From NCBI GenBank assembly GCA_019694955.1, contig JAIBAX010000018.1, positions 1 to 64,000 of the forward strand: a stretch of DNA of 64,000 nt, given 5' to 3'. This document shows, one piece after another, positions 1 to 8,050 of this stretch. The notes under the pieces were generated by a model, which worked only from the letters and a program-made list of their open reading frames with translations, searched no databases and was not told where the DNA came from. The first letter of the stretch is position 1; each line of letters opens with the position of its first letter. This DNA comes from Chitinophagales bacterium. Its GTDB lineage: Bacteria > Bacteroidota > Bacteroidia > Chitinophagales > JADIYW01. The position numbers and the translations under genes are program-made.

Positions 1-762
1 ATCATCTTTGCTGTCAGCAATGCCATCGCCATCTGTATCTGGGCAACCGTTGAATTGCTCAACACCTGCAACCGTAGGACAGTCGTCATCGATATCTGCA
101 ATACCGTCACCATCTGTATCGATAGGTTGAACAACTTCTACTACTGGCATTTCTTCTACTTTCTCACGTCTTTCTAAATCTGCAACAACACCGGCAGAAT
201 AGAAGATATGGTCTTCGAAATTATCAGTAATACCAAAAGTATAACCTGCTTGTGTTTGCAGTGCTACATCATCTGTTAATCTCCAGTTGATACCTGCTCC
301 AAGAGGAATACCTGCGCCCCATTTTTTTTCTGTATAGAAAGGACCATTTTCGATATAAGAACCCATTACCTGAGCAAATAAGTATGGTGCTACAGGCGTA
401 GTTTCTTTCATGATATAGCCATTATTCAGTTTATAAATAACGCCTAAAGCTGGATTGATAACATATTTATTGACAGCAGGTAAAGAAGCGTCCAGTTCTT
501 TTTTACCGAAAGCTGTTGATAAATCCAATCCTAATGATACTGAAGAATTAAAGTTCTTCCATACGGAAATTCTTGGTCCATAAAACAATGGGTTTTTGAA
601 TCCATAATCTATACCATCTTTTGGGGAATAAAGATCGATGGCATGGATGCCGCCACCAAAACTCCATTTAGCGTCCCCGACGTTGCTCTTTTGTGCAAAT
701 ATTGAACTCATAAAGCTCATAACGCACAAGATCAATAATCCGACTTTTCTCATATTATTCAT
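1..762 (-). CDS. OmpA-family outer membrane protein, N-terminal part (cut by window edge)
   Basis: The reading frame runs off the left edge, so 254 codons are visible without a stop. It begins [17 protein letters not shown], a signal peptide ending near FAQ, followed by about 190 residues that look like an outer-membrane beta-barrel (alternating aromatic strands, a GAGINWRL segment). Near the edge come Asp-rich repeats ([15 protein letters not shown], then [13 protein letters not shown]) of the thrombospondin type 3 calcium-binding kind. In this family such repeats link the barrel to a C-terminal OmpA peptidoglycan-binding domain, which would lie outside the window. ATG codons at 762 and 753 are both possible starts. 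A strong promoter match lies just upstream. Confidence 0.88.
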   Translation of the reverse strand, partial: MNNMRKVGLLILCVMSFMSSIFAQKSNVGDAKWSFGGGIHAIDLYSPKDGIDYGFKNPLFYGPRISVWKNFNSSVSLGLDLSTAFGKKELDASLPAVNKYVINPALGVIYKLNNGYIMKETTPVAPYLFAQVMGSYIENGPFYTEKKWGAGIPLGAGINWRLTDDVALQTQAGYTFGITDNFEDHIFYSAGVVADLERREKVEEMPVVEVVQPIDTDGDGIADIDDDCPTVAGVEQFNGCPDTDGDGIADSKDD

Positions 763-782
763 AATTTTAGACAATAATTTGG

Positions 783-811
783 CAAAAATAGTTAAAAAAG
801 TTTAAATACAA
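783..811 (-). promoter_or_regulatory. Bacteroidota-type promoter of the OmpA-family gene
   Basis: Read on the minus strand there is a TTG (809-811), an 18-base spacer and TATTTTTG (783-790), a full match to the TTG/TAnnTTTG promoter of Bacteroidota. The start codon lies about 20 bases downstream. Confidence 0.75.
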
Positions 812-930
812 ATGTTCTGTGAAATTTTGTTGAACATAATCGCATTTTTTTATCCCTTTCCATATAGCTAATCGAAAAAAAGGGGTAAATGGTTGCATGG
901 GGAAAACTCAATTTTATCATTTAACTCCAT

Positions 931-938
931 TATCTTTG
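931..938 (+). promoter_or_regulatory. -7 element (TAnnTTTG) of the MarC-type gene
   Basis: TATCTTTG matches the Bacteroidota -7 element and ends 15 bases before the ATG at 954. It lies inside the longer open frame that could start at 897, which argues for the internal ATG. No TTG is at a good distance upstream. Confidence 0.55.
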
Positions 939-953
939 CATAAAGATATTAAA

Positions 954-1547
954 ATGGTCAATTTTAATGAGATACTTACTATAAGTTTGGTGTTATTTGC
1001 CATCATTGATGTTTTAGGATCAATACCCGTTTTGGTAGATATCAAGAAAAAGATTGGGTATATTCCGGCGGGTTCAGCAACTTTATTTTCTGGTATCATC
1101 ATGCTTTCGTTCCTATTTATCGGCAATGCATTGCTAAAGCTAATTGGTCTAGATGTGGCATCATTCTCTGTAGCCGGTGCAATTGTTATCTTTATTGTTG
1201 GGATGGAGATGGTGTTAAACCGCAATTTCTTTCGTGACCATGACACCGACCCAAAAGGTTCTGCCGTAGTGCCAATAGCATTTCCGCTTATTGCTGGTTC
1301 AGGAACCTTAACAACGCTAATTTCTCTTCGTGCTGATTATGAAGTCGTCAATATCATCATTTCCATTTTACTTAACTTAGCTTTGGTTTACCTAGTACTT
1401 AAATTCATTCCTACAATAGAGAAATGGTTGGGAAATACGGGCATCAGCATTCTTAGAAGGGTATTTGGCATCATTCTTCTTGCCATATCGGTAAAAATGT
1501 TTACGACCAATTTAGCGATTCTTTTCCATAATGCCATAACGTTTTAA
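954..1547 (+). CDS. MarC-family integral membrane protein
   Basis: A 197-residue protein with about six hydrophobic segments, starting MVNFNEILTISLVLFAIIDV and carrying the family's typical IDVLGSIPV, GMEMVLNR and PLIAGSGTLTTLI stretches. MarC/YchE-type proteins are inner-membrane proteins of unknown transport role; the original link to multiple antibiotic resistance was not upheld. The frame is open back to 897, but a promoter -7 element lies at 931-938 and the protein family starts near this ATG, so I chose 954. It stands alone, followed by pheS in the same direction 88 bases later. Confidence 0.85.
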   Translation: MVNFNEILTISLVLFAIIDVLGSIPVLVDIKKKIGYIPAGSATLFSGIIMLSFLFIGNALLKLIGLDVASFSVAGAIVIFIVGMEMVLNRNFFRDHDTDPKGSAVVPIAFPLIAGSGTLTTLISLRADYEVVNIIISILLNLALVYLVLKFIPTIEKWLGNTGISILRRVFGIILLAISVKMFTTNLAILFHNAITF

Positions 1548-1635
1548 ACATTTCTCCAGAAGAATTGGGAAAAAATTAAAGTCAAAATAACCCTGTCAGG
1601 CATTATTTTGCTAAATAAACAGCTATTTTTACGGC

Positions 1636-2673
1636 ATGAGCGAGATGAGTTTATTTGAGCAACCCTTGCATCTTCTGAACGAGGTACAAGATGCTGTTGT
1701 CAATGATGCAGAAAGTCTGGAAAAATTCAGGATACGTTTCTTAGGCACTAAGAATGTATTGAAAGACCTGTTTTCTGAGATAAAGAATGTTCCTAACGAG
1801 CAGAAAAAAGAATTTGGGCAACGTGTAAATGCCGTTAAGCAAGCTGCTGAGGAGAAATATAATTCCTTTAAAGAAAGTTTAGAAAGTGCTGTCGTAAAAG
1901 TTGCTCACGACCTCGACCTTAGCGCACCCGGAGATATGATGGCATTAGGTTCTAGGCATCCTGTTAGCATTGTTAAGAACCAGATTATAGAAATCTTTAA
2001 AAAGATTGGATTCTCAGTAGAAGAAGATAGAGAGATAGAAGACGATTGGCATAATTTCTCTGCCTTAAATATGCCGGACGACCACCCTGCAAGGGACATG
2101 CAAGACACCTTTTTTGTGCAACAGCATCCGGATGTAGTATTGCGTACACATACTTCTTCCGTACAAATAAGGGTATTGGAAAACACTAAACCACCTGTTC
2201 GTATTATTATGCCGGGCAGGGTTTACAGAAATGAAACCATTAGCGCTAGGGCCCACTGCTTCTTCCATCAAGTAGAAGGTCTTTATGTAGATGAAAAAGT
2301 GTCCTTTGCCGATTTAAAGCAAACTTTGGATTATTTTTCGAGAGAGATGTTTGGCGAAGGTACAAAAATAAAAATGCGTCCTTCTTACTTTCCGTTCACC
2401 GAACCTTCTGCGGAAGTAGATGTTACTTGTTTCCTTTGTAATGGAGCAGGGTGTAATGTTTGTAAACAAACGGGTTGGGTGGAAATATTAGGATGTGGAA
2501 TGGTTGACCCAGCCGTTCTCCAAAACTGTGGCATTGATCCGGAAAAATATAGTGGCTTCGCTTTTGGTATGGGTGTAGAACGCATCACCATGTTAAAATA
2601 CCAAATCAAAGATATACGCCTCCTTTCAGAGAATGACAGCAGATTTTTAAGTCAATTTAGAGCCGCTTGGTAA
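1636..2673 (+). CDS. pheS: Phenylalanine--tRNA ligase alpha subunit
   Basis: 345 residues, the usual length for PheS. It charges tRNA(Phe) together with PheT, which is not in this window. The N-terminal ~90 residues form the coiled-coil tRNA-binding arm. The class II core follows, with HPARDMQDTFFV, LRTHTSSVQIR, motif 2 (FPFTEPSAEVDV) and motif 3 (FGMGVERITML). A Cys cluster (CFLCNGAGCNVCKQTGW) precedes motif 3, as in many bacterial PheS proteins. The ATG at 1636 gives MSEMSLFEQP; a second in-frame ATG three codons later is also possible. A weak -7-like TATTTTTA ends five bases upstream. It converges on pdxH. Confidence 0.97.
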   Translation: MSEMSLFEQPLHLLNEVQDAVVNDAESLEKFRIRFLGTKNVLKDLFSEIKNVPNEQKKEFGQRVNAVKQAAEEKYNSFKESLESAVVKVAHDLDLSAPGDMMALGSRHPVSIVKNQIIEIFKKIGFSVEEDREIEDDWHNFSALNMPDDHPARDMQDTFFVQQHPDVVLRTHTSSVQIRVLENTKPPVRIIMPGRVYRNETISARAHCFFHQVEGLYVDEKVSFADLKQTLDYFSREMFGEGTKIKMRPSYFPFTEPSAEVDVTCFLCNGAGCNVCKQTGWVEILGCGMVDPAVLQNCGIDPEKYSGFAFGMGVERITMLKYQIKDIRLLSENDSRFLSQFRAAW

Positions 2674-2680
2674 CCAAGGA

Positions 2681-3331
2681 CTATGGTCCTAAACGTACCA
2701 TTTCCCATAGGTCACCTTGTTTGGTGTATTGTAATCTGTCGTGAAGTCTATTAGGTCTTCCTTGCCAGAATTCAAAAAGTGATGGACGGACGATATATCC
2801 ACCCCAGAAAGTGGGATAAGGTATCTTTTCTTCATTTTCAAAGGCTTCTGCTTTTTCTAAAAAAGCTTTTTCCAGCGTTTCTCGGGACACAATTTTGCTT
2901 TGTGGAGAGACACTTGCGCTAATCTGACTCCCTTTGGGTCTAAGATGAAAATAGGTTTGTGATTCTTCCGCCGAAACTTTTGAAACAATTCCTTCGATGC
3001 GCACTTGCCGCTCTTGCTCTCTCCACCAAAAGGACAAGGCTACACGGTCATTATCAGCCATTTGAAGACCTTTTTTGCTCTCGTAGTTGGTAAAAAAAAC
3101 AAATCCTTTGGAGGAAAAATTCTTTAATAAGACAATTCTGGTAGAAGGTTGACCCTGTGCTCCTACTGTTGCCAATGTCATCGCATTGGGCTCAAATATT
3201 TTTTCCCGGATAGCTTGCTCCATCCATTTTTGGAATTGCTTAAAAGGGTCTTTATCCATATCTTGTTCCAACAAAACATGTAACCCATAATTCTCCCTTA
3301 AATCTGCTAACTCGTGTTTATGTATCATCAC
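2681..3331 (-). CDS. pdxH: Pyridoxamine 5'-phosphate oxidase
   Basis: 216 residues, normal for PdxH, an FMN enzyme that oxidises pyridoxine/pyridoxamine 5'-phosphate to pyridoxal 5'-phosphate in the cytosol. Family signatures seen in order: LRENYG near the N-terminus, PNAMTLATVGAQGQPSTRIVLLK, GFVFFTNYESKKG, WWREQERQVRIEG, SPQSKIVS, PTFWGGYIVRP and the C-terminal FWQGRPNRLHDRLQY with the catalytic-site Arg/His. It starts with two consecutive Met codons; either could be used. Only seven bases separate its stop from that of pheS on the other strand. Confidence 0.97.
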   Translation of the reverse strand: MMIHKHELADLRENYGLHVLLEQDMDKDPFKQFQKWMEQAIREKIFEPNAMTLATVGAQGQPSTRIVLLKNFSSKGFVFFTNYESKKGLQMADNDRVALSFWWREQERQVRIEGIVSKVSAEESQTYFHLRPKGSQISASVSPQSKIVSRETLEKAFLEKAEAFENEEKIPYPTFWGGYIVRPSLFEFWQGRPNRLHDRLQYTKQGDLWEMVRLGP

Positions 3332-3483
3332 AACTGTGTTTTCATTTAATAACGCCTCTGCTTCCCAAATTATAAAGAAAAAAAACTTTATTTTGCATTC
3401 GGGATATCCAAAAGTAGTAATTTGGATGATTTTTTATAGAAAATAATGAATTTCTTTAATTTTATACCTGAAAGAAAAAGCAT

Positions 3484-4143
3484 ATGATTACGAAAGAAGT
3501 ATTTGATTTCTTAAGCGAATTAAGTCAAAATAACAATAAGGTGTGGTTTGATGCCAATAAACGGCGTTATGAGTCTGTACGAAAGCAATTATTAGATTTT
3601 GCAGGAAGTTGGATCATTAATTTTGGTAAAGATGAGCCTTTTGTGGTGGGCATGGATCCTAAGAAATGTATGTTTCGCATAAATCGAGATGTCCGTTTCA
3701 GTGCGAACAAAGACCCTTATAAAACGAATATGGGGACTTATCTATGTGATGGTGGCAAGAACAGTGAATTAGGTGGTTATTATCTCCATATTGAGCCGGG
3801 CAAATGTTTCTTTGGTGGAGGAATTTATATGCCTACAGCACCGCAATTAGAAAAAATTAGGCAAGAAATCGATTATAATTTGAATGAGTGGACTTCTATT
3901 GTAGCGTCTAAGGATTTTGTAGGTAATTTTGGGGAATTAAGCCGTGAGAATACTTTAAAGAAAGCGCCCAAAGGATATGAAGAATCCAATCCGGCGATTG
4001 CTTACTTAAAGCTGAAGAGTTTTGTTGCCAGCAAACCTTTAGACGACAAAGTGGTTCTACAACCAAATTTTTTGGAAACACTTATATCCTTGTCAAAATC
4101 CATACAACCGATGATTCATTTTTTGAATAGGGCTTGTGGGTAA
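3484..4143 (+). CDS. DUF2461 (TIGR02453-type) protein
   Basis: 219 residues beginning MITKEVFDFLSELSQNNNKVWFDANKRRY, the characteristic N-terminus of the DUF2461 family (FL..L..NN...WF..N...Y). It also contains FRINRDVRFSANKDPYKTNMG and the glycine-rich CFFGGGIYMP, both family hallmarks. The protein is cytosolic with no signal peptide; its biochemical role is unknown as far as I know. It is divergent from pdxH across about 150 bases that should hold both promoters, though I find no perfect TAnnTTTG there. It converges on the next gene. Confidence 0.85.
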   Translation: MITKEVFDFLSELSQNNNKVWFDANKRRYESVRKQLLDFAGSWIINFGKDEPFVVGMDPKKCMFRINRDVRFSANKDPYKTNMGTYLCDGGKNSELGGYYLHIEPGKCFFGGGIYMPTAPQLEKIRQEIDYNLNEWTSIVASKDFVGNFGELSRENTLKKAPKGYEESNPAIAYLKLKSFVASKPLDDKVVLQPNFLETLISLSKSIQPMIHFLNRACG

Positions 4144-4156
4144 GGTGAGATATCAT

Positions 4157-5287
4157 TTATTGATTTGCTCCATAACTGAACAAAAGAGATAGCATATTCA
4201 CTAAATCTGCATCGTCATCATTATTAAAAATTATTGCGCCAACATTCGTTTTTGGGTCATAAAACATTTCTGTTGTTACCCCTTTTTCACCACCACTATG
4301 TCCTAAGACAGTTCTGCCGTCAATATCGTCAAAATAAAATGACAGGCATTGCTCTGAGCTTCCAAACTGTAGTGTTTTCATTTCTGTAGCCCCTGCGGCT
4401 GATAGTATTCGGGTTCCATTTAAGGATCCGTTTAACATGAAAGCACTAAGAAATTTAGATAAATCTATAACATTGGTCCGCAATCCACCATTGGGATAAT
4501 CCGGGAAAGTATAATGTGGGTTGTTCGTGTTCTCAATATCATTGGAATATGGGATAGCTAATTCTGATAAAGGGGTTTTAGATAAGCGCCATTCTGTTTT
4601 ATTCATTCCCAAAGGAATAAAAATATTGTTTTCACAATAAACATCGAAAGGCATTTGAGCAATTCTTTCTACTAAATAGCCTACAAGTGCTAATCCCAAA
4701 TTGCTATACTCCTCTTTAGTACCGGGTCGTTTATTGATGAAATTATTTGAAGAATAGTACTCGCCAGTACTTAAGAAAACATCCTTAAAAAATTTATCTA
4801 AAGACATGGGGCAATCCACTCCATAACAATCTAAGTCAAATGAAAAGATATTATCGTCAGAAATGCTTGAAGTATGGCTGAGCAGCATTCTAAAGGTAAT
4901 GGCCTCATCCGGATATCTAGGGTTCCTGACTGAGAAAGGGAGATATTGATTGATATCATCATCTAAGGAAATTACATCCTGATCTACTAACTGCATCAGC
5001 GCCACTGCCGTAATAGTTTTGGAGATGGATGCAATCAAATATCTAGTAGAGTCCGTAGCTGGTATTTTGTTTTCATAGTCCGCATACCCCATGGCATTGC
5101 TATATAGTATTTTATCATTCTTAACTACACAATAAGATATTGAAGTAAGGTCTTCGTAGTCCATTTCTTCCTTCAAAGCCTTTTCAAGTTCTTCAATAGA
5201 AGTAATATTCGGTAGTGCTTCTTTTTTGCAAGAAACATTGCTAAGAAGTACTAAGCAAATGGTTAGCATAGAAATGGCATTTCTCAT
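4157..5287 (-). CDS. Beta-lactamase-fold serine hydrolase lipoprotein
   Basis: 376 residues. A lipoprotein signal peptide ends at Cys20 (LLSNVSC), so it is probably anchored in the envelope facing the periplasm. The class C beta-lactamase/D-alanyl carboxypeptidase fold is shown by SISK (nucleophile Ser87 and Lys90), an EEYSNLG box supplying the Tyr, the RMLLSHTSS segment and HSGG near the C-terminus in place of KTG. Such proteins include esterases, peptidases and penicillin-binding enzymes; sequence alone does not give the substrate and I would not call it a resistance gene. It is a single gene with its own upstream spacer. Confidence 0.88.
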   Translation of the reverse strand: MRNAISMLTICLVLLSNVSCKKEALPNITSIEELEKALKEEMDYEDLTSISYCVVKNDKILYSNAMGYADYENKIPATDSTRYLIASISKTITAVALMQLVDQDVISLDDDINQYLPFSVRNPRYPDEAITFRMLLSHTSSISDDNIFSFDLDCYGVDCPMSLDKFFKDVFLSTGEYYSSNNFINKRPGTKEEYSNLGLALVGYLVERIAQMPFDVYCENNIFIPLGMNKTEWRLSKTPLSELAIPYSNDIENTNNPHYTFPDYPNGGLRTNVIDLSKFLSAFMLNGSLNGTRILSAAGATEMKTLQFGSSEQCLSFYFDDIDGRTVLGHSGGEKGVTTEMFYDPKTNVGAIIFNNDDDADLVNMLSLLFSYGANQ

Positions 5288-5397
5288 GTATAAATCATTT
5301 TGTTGCTAAAATATATTTATTTTTTTGATGATTTTTGGACAAGTATCATAAAATTACTTAAACCCATAAAAAGTCAATAGAAGATAAGTTTAACCAT

Positions 5398-6282
5398 CTA
5401 ACCTCTGCTTGTAATCAGCACACCTGACATGATTAAGATTAATCCGGCGATATGTACTAATCCTAAGGTTTCCCCTGTTAATAATCCTATGACTACGGCA
5501 ACAACCGGGATAAGAAATGTAACGGTGCTGGCAAATAAGGCATTGGTGCGAATAACCAGGTGATTGAAGATAAATAATGCTGTAGCCGTTCCCAGAATTG
5601 CCAATATGGCTATATAACCTAAGCTTTCATATGCTTTAGGAGCGGTTTTTATGACAGTGATAAAATCGGTAGTAGCTAAATATACGCCGGCAATAGGGCC
5701 AATGAACATAAATGCCAACACAGACACCAAAAGTGGATGTTCTCCCTGTATATATTTCTTCAGCAAATTACCGCTCAATCCATAGCAGAAGGTGGCTATA
5801 ATGACCATAATGCCATACTTAAAATCAACATTCAACGAGCCGTCTCCAGTGAATATAATGATCATTACCGACCCTATCATTCCAAGTATTACGCCACTAA
5901 TTTTCTTGACATTTACGGCAATGCCAAAAAATAAGGCACCCAGTATCAACGCAAATACCGGCGTGGTACTGTTTAGAATTCCGGTTACCGAGCTGCTTAA
6001 GTTTTCCTCTGCTTTGGCAAAAAGAAATGGCGGCAATCCACTACCAAAAATACCCACCAGAATAATGGGAATAATCTTTTTCCACGGAATCTCCCATCTT
6101 CGGATAAACAAAAATGGAAAGAAGGCACAAAAGGAAATAAAAATGCGCAAGGCGCCAACTTGATAAGCGGAAAAACTCTCGAGACCCTTTTTAATGAAAA
6201 AAAAAGAAAAACCCCAAATAAAAGCAAGTAATGCTAATAAACCCCAGTCCGAAATACTATATCGCTGTTTCTCTTCTGACAA
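5398..6282 (-). CDS. EamA/DMT-family transporter
   Basis: About 294 residues with ten hydrophobic segments arranged as two EamA repeats: LLALLAFIWGFSFFFIKKGL at the start and TFCYGLSGNLLKKY at the start of the second half. The family exports metabolites or drugs across the inner membrane; the substrate cannot be told. There is no ATG near the N-terminus. TTG codons at 6300 and 6282 are candidates. The first overlaps a -7 promoter element (6298-6305), so a transcript from there could not include it; I therefore prefer the TTG at 6282, giving MSEEKQRYSISDWG. Confidence 0.88.
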   Translation of the reverse strand: MSEEKQRYSISDWGLLALLAFIWGFSFFFIKKGLESFSAYQVGALRIFISFCAFFPFLFIRRWEIPWKKIIPIILVGIFGSGLPPFLFAKAEENLSSSVTGILNSTTPVFALILGALFFGIAVNVKKISGVILGMIGSVMIIIFTGDGSLNVDFKYGIMVIIATFCYGLSGNLLKKYIQGEHPLLVSVLAFMFIGPIAGVYLATTDFITVIKTAPKAYESLGYIAILAILGTATALFIFNHLVIRTNALFASTVTFLIPVVAVVIGLLTGETLGLVHIAGLILIMSGVLITSRG

Positions 6283-6297
6283 TGACTTGTTTTTTTG

Positions 6298-6305
6298 CAA
6301 ATGTA
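6298..6305 (-). promoter_or_regulatory. -7 element (TAnnTTTG) for the EamA transporter
   Basis: Read leftward the sequence is TACATTTG, a full match. It overlaps the upstream TTG that would otherwise be taken as the start codon of the transporter. Confidence 0.6.
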
Positions 6306-6345
6306 TAATTAATACTATTCATTTCTTCATTTCTCGAATTCATTT

Positions 6346-6353
6346 TATTTTTG
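6346..6353 (+). promoter_or_regulatory. -7 element (TAnnTTTG) for the gene at 6369
   Basis: TATTTTTG ends 15 bases before the ATG at 6369 and overlaps a TTG at 6351 that could be mistaken for the start. With the leftward element at 6298-6305 it makes a divergent promoter region of about 55 bases. Confidence 0.65.
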
Positions 6354-6368
6354 CAGGAATATCCACGC

Positions 6369-7202
6369 ATGACCTTATACCAATATATCAGTGAAGAGAT
6401 TCTGAAAAAATCATGGGAGCAGTTGTTAAGGTCAATGTTTAGCAATAAGAAACTGCGTCAATTGCTCTCGCTCAAGCCGATAGAAATTTATAAATCTGCT
6501 ATACAATTAGACTTTGAAGGGTCGAAAGTAGATGTTCAAATTGAATCTCATGTGGAAAATATCATCGAAAAGCGACTGAGTAATCCGTTTCTATTCTTTG
6601 ATTTCTCGCAGTGGATGTCCAGAACGCCATTGTCTTATAATTTCCATGTGCATGCATTGGCGAAGATGGATTTTGCCAATGTTGCCAATTACCTCACTAA
6701 GCATTTTGTCAATATTGAATATGCTTTGGAAGAAGGCAAATATAAGTTTTCCATCCAAAAGATAGAATTAAGTCATGTCAGAAACAAATTACAGGTGCAT
6801 CTTCACATTCAAGGTCAGGCAAAATGGTGGCGGGTAACCAAAAAAGCGAAAGGCATATTGAAGATGGAAGGAAATCTTGCTTATAATCCTGTGAAGAAGC
6901 TTGTACATGCCATTGATGTTGATTACGCCATTGATGCCAATGATGCTGTTATAAAACTCATAGACAATAAATATCACCATGATTTCAAACAACAACTGAC
7001 ACGTTTTCTGCGCTTAAATGTGCGAGAAGAGTTGTTCAATGCAAAGATTGCAGCACAAGAAGAAATCAACAAAATACAAAGCAACCCTGAATTTTTTGTG
7101 AATGGTGCTTTGCTGGATTTAGAAATAGAAAGAATTTACGCTGATAAGGAAGGAATAAAAGCCACCTTGAAAGCAAGTGGTAAGCTACACCTGAATCGTT
7201 GA
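6369..7202 (+). CDS. Unknown protein, possibly related to DUF4403/TULIP-type proteins
   Basis: 277 residues from the ATG at 6369 (MTLYQYISEEILKKSW). No signal peptide or membrane segment is seen. The body alternates strands and amphipathic helices, and the C-terminus reads ALLDLEIERIYADKEGIKATLKASGKLHL, resembling the closing part of DUF4403 proteins, which are usually longer. That family link is a weak by-eye impression. The frame is open back to a TTG at 6351, but this overlaps the -7 element. It overlaps the end of the convergent hydrolase gene by 18 bases. Confidence 0.6.
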   Translation: MTLYQYISEEILKKSWEQLLRSMFSNKKLRQLLSLKPIEIYKSAIQLDFEGSKVDVQIESHVENIIEKRLSNPFLFFDFSQWMSRTPLSYNFHVHALAKMDFANVANYLTKHFVNIEYALEEGKYKFSIQKIELSHVRNKLQVHLHIQGQAKWWRVTKKAKGILKMEGNLAYNPVKKLVHAIDVDYAIDANDAVIKLIDNKYHHDFKQQLTRFLRLNVREELFNAKIAAQEEINKIQSNPEFFVNGALLDLEIERIYADKEGIKATLKASGKLHLNR

Positions 7203-8039
7203 TTGTATGAAAGCAATGGTGGCTGTGATGGCCGCCGCACACGGCTCCGGCAACACATCAGCCGTCCACGGATGACTACCGCCAAACGTATGGTCTCCAG
7301 AGGCAATAAAGACAAGTTGGCTCTGTGGTTGCCAACGGTGCAGTTCCTCGGCATCTGTCGGCAGAACGACATCGTCCTCCTGCCCGTGCAGGATGAGCCA
7401 AGGCTTTTCAATATTTTTTGCCGCTTGTTTCATATCAAGTCTAGCGTAATTGGCGATATAATCCTCATATAATTGATAGTATAAAGGCATTTTTTGATCT
7501 GTTCGTGCATTTATCGTGAAAAACACGTTTTCTACTTTCCATGCTTCTAATGGAATGCCGGCCATGAATTTATCGAAAGTAAGTACAGACCCCCAAGTAA
7601 TGATACCTGTAACACGCACGTCCTCAACGCCTTTTAAGAGGGTAATCCCGCCTCCACGACTGTGTCCAATCAAGAAAAGTTGCTTGTCCAGTTCTTTATC
7701 TAAAAGATAGGGTTGTTTTTCCAAAATATAATCCAATACCCTTCCCAAATCATCCATTTCAATGCTGTAATTATTATTGCCAAAAGCCTCTAAATCAACG
7801 AAGTCGATAAGGTGTTGTGGCGTGGTGCCATTATGGGAAAAGTTAAACTTCACAAAGACAAATCCTTGTTCTGCAAAGGTTTTTGCCACTAAATCATAAT
7901 GCCCCCAGTCTTTAAATCCTTTGAAACCATGTGAGAAAACAATAATGGGCTTAGCCTTTCCCGTTCTTTTATAGAAGATGTCTAAAGAAATGGGCAATCC
8001 TTTGCTACCTTTGACAATGATATTTTTGTGTATTTGCAT
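7185..8039 (-). CDS. Alpha/beta hydrolase
   Basis: 284 residues of the serine alpha/beta hydrolase fold. Visible are the oxyanion-loop segment FSHGFKGFKDWGHYD, the nucleophile elbow GHSRGGG, an acid-bearing strand (LILHGQEDDVVLP) and the catalytic His in GDHTFGGSHPW. It is cytosolic and its substrate is unknown; the nearest look is to dienelactone-hydrolase/acyl-peptidase-like enzymes. It begins 11 bases after the recG stop and is probably the last gene of the leftward mutY-ssb-gldE-gldD-recG unit. Its end overlaps the convergent gene by 18 bases. Confidence 0.88.
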   Translation of the reverse strand: MQIHKNIIVKGSKGLPISLDIFYKRTGKAKPIIVFSHGFKGFKDWGHYDLVAKTFAEQGFVFVKFNFSHNGTTPQHLIDFVDLEAFGNNNYSIEMDDLGRVLDYILEKQPYLLDKELDKQLFLIGHSRGGGITLLKGVEDVRVTGIITWGSVLTFDKFMAGIPLEAWKVENVFFTINARTDQKMPLYYQLYEDYIANYARLDMKQAAKNIEKPWLILHGQEDDVVLPTDAEELHRWQPQSQLVFIASGDHTFGGSHPWTADVLPEPCAAAITATIAFIQSTIQV

Positions 8040-8050
8040 ATATGTATGTA

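Noticed and set aside
2676-2690. AGGAC/GTCCT hairpin between pheS and pdxH
   Set aside because: Only five base pairs, overlapping the pdxH stop, with no T-tract.
4157-5287. Calling the serine hydrolase a resistance beta-lactamase
   Set aside because: The fold is shared with peptidases and esterases; HSGG replaces KTG and nothing indicates drug hydrolysis.
7203-7472. Open frame antisense to the alpha/beta hydrolase
   Set aside because: The opposite strand encodes a full hydrolase with its catalytic motifs; this frame is only its shadow.
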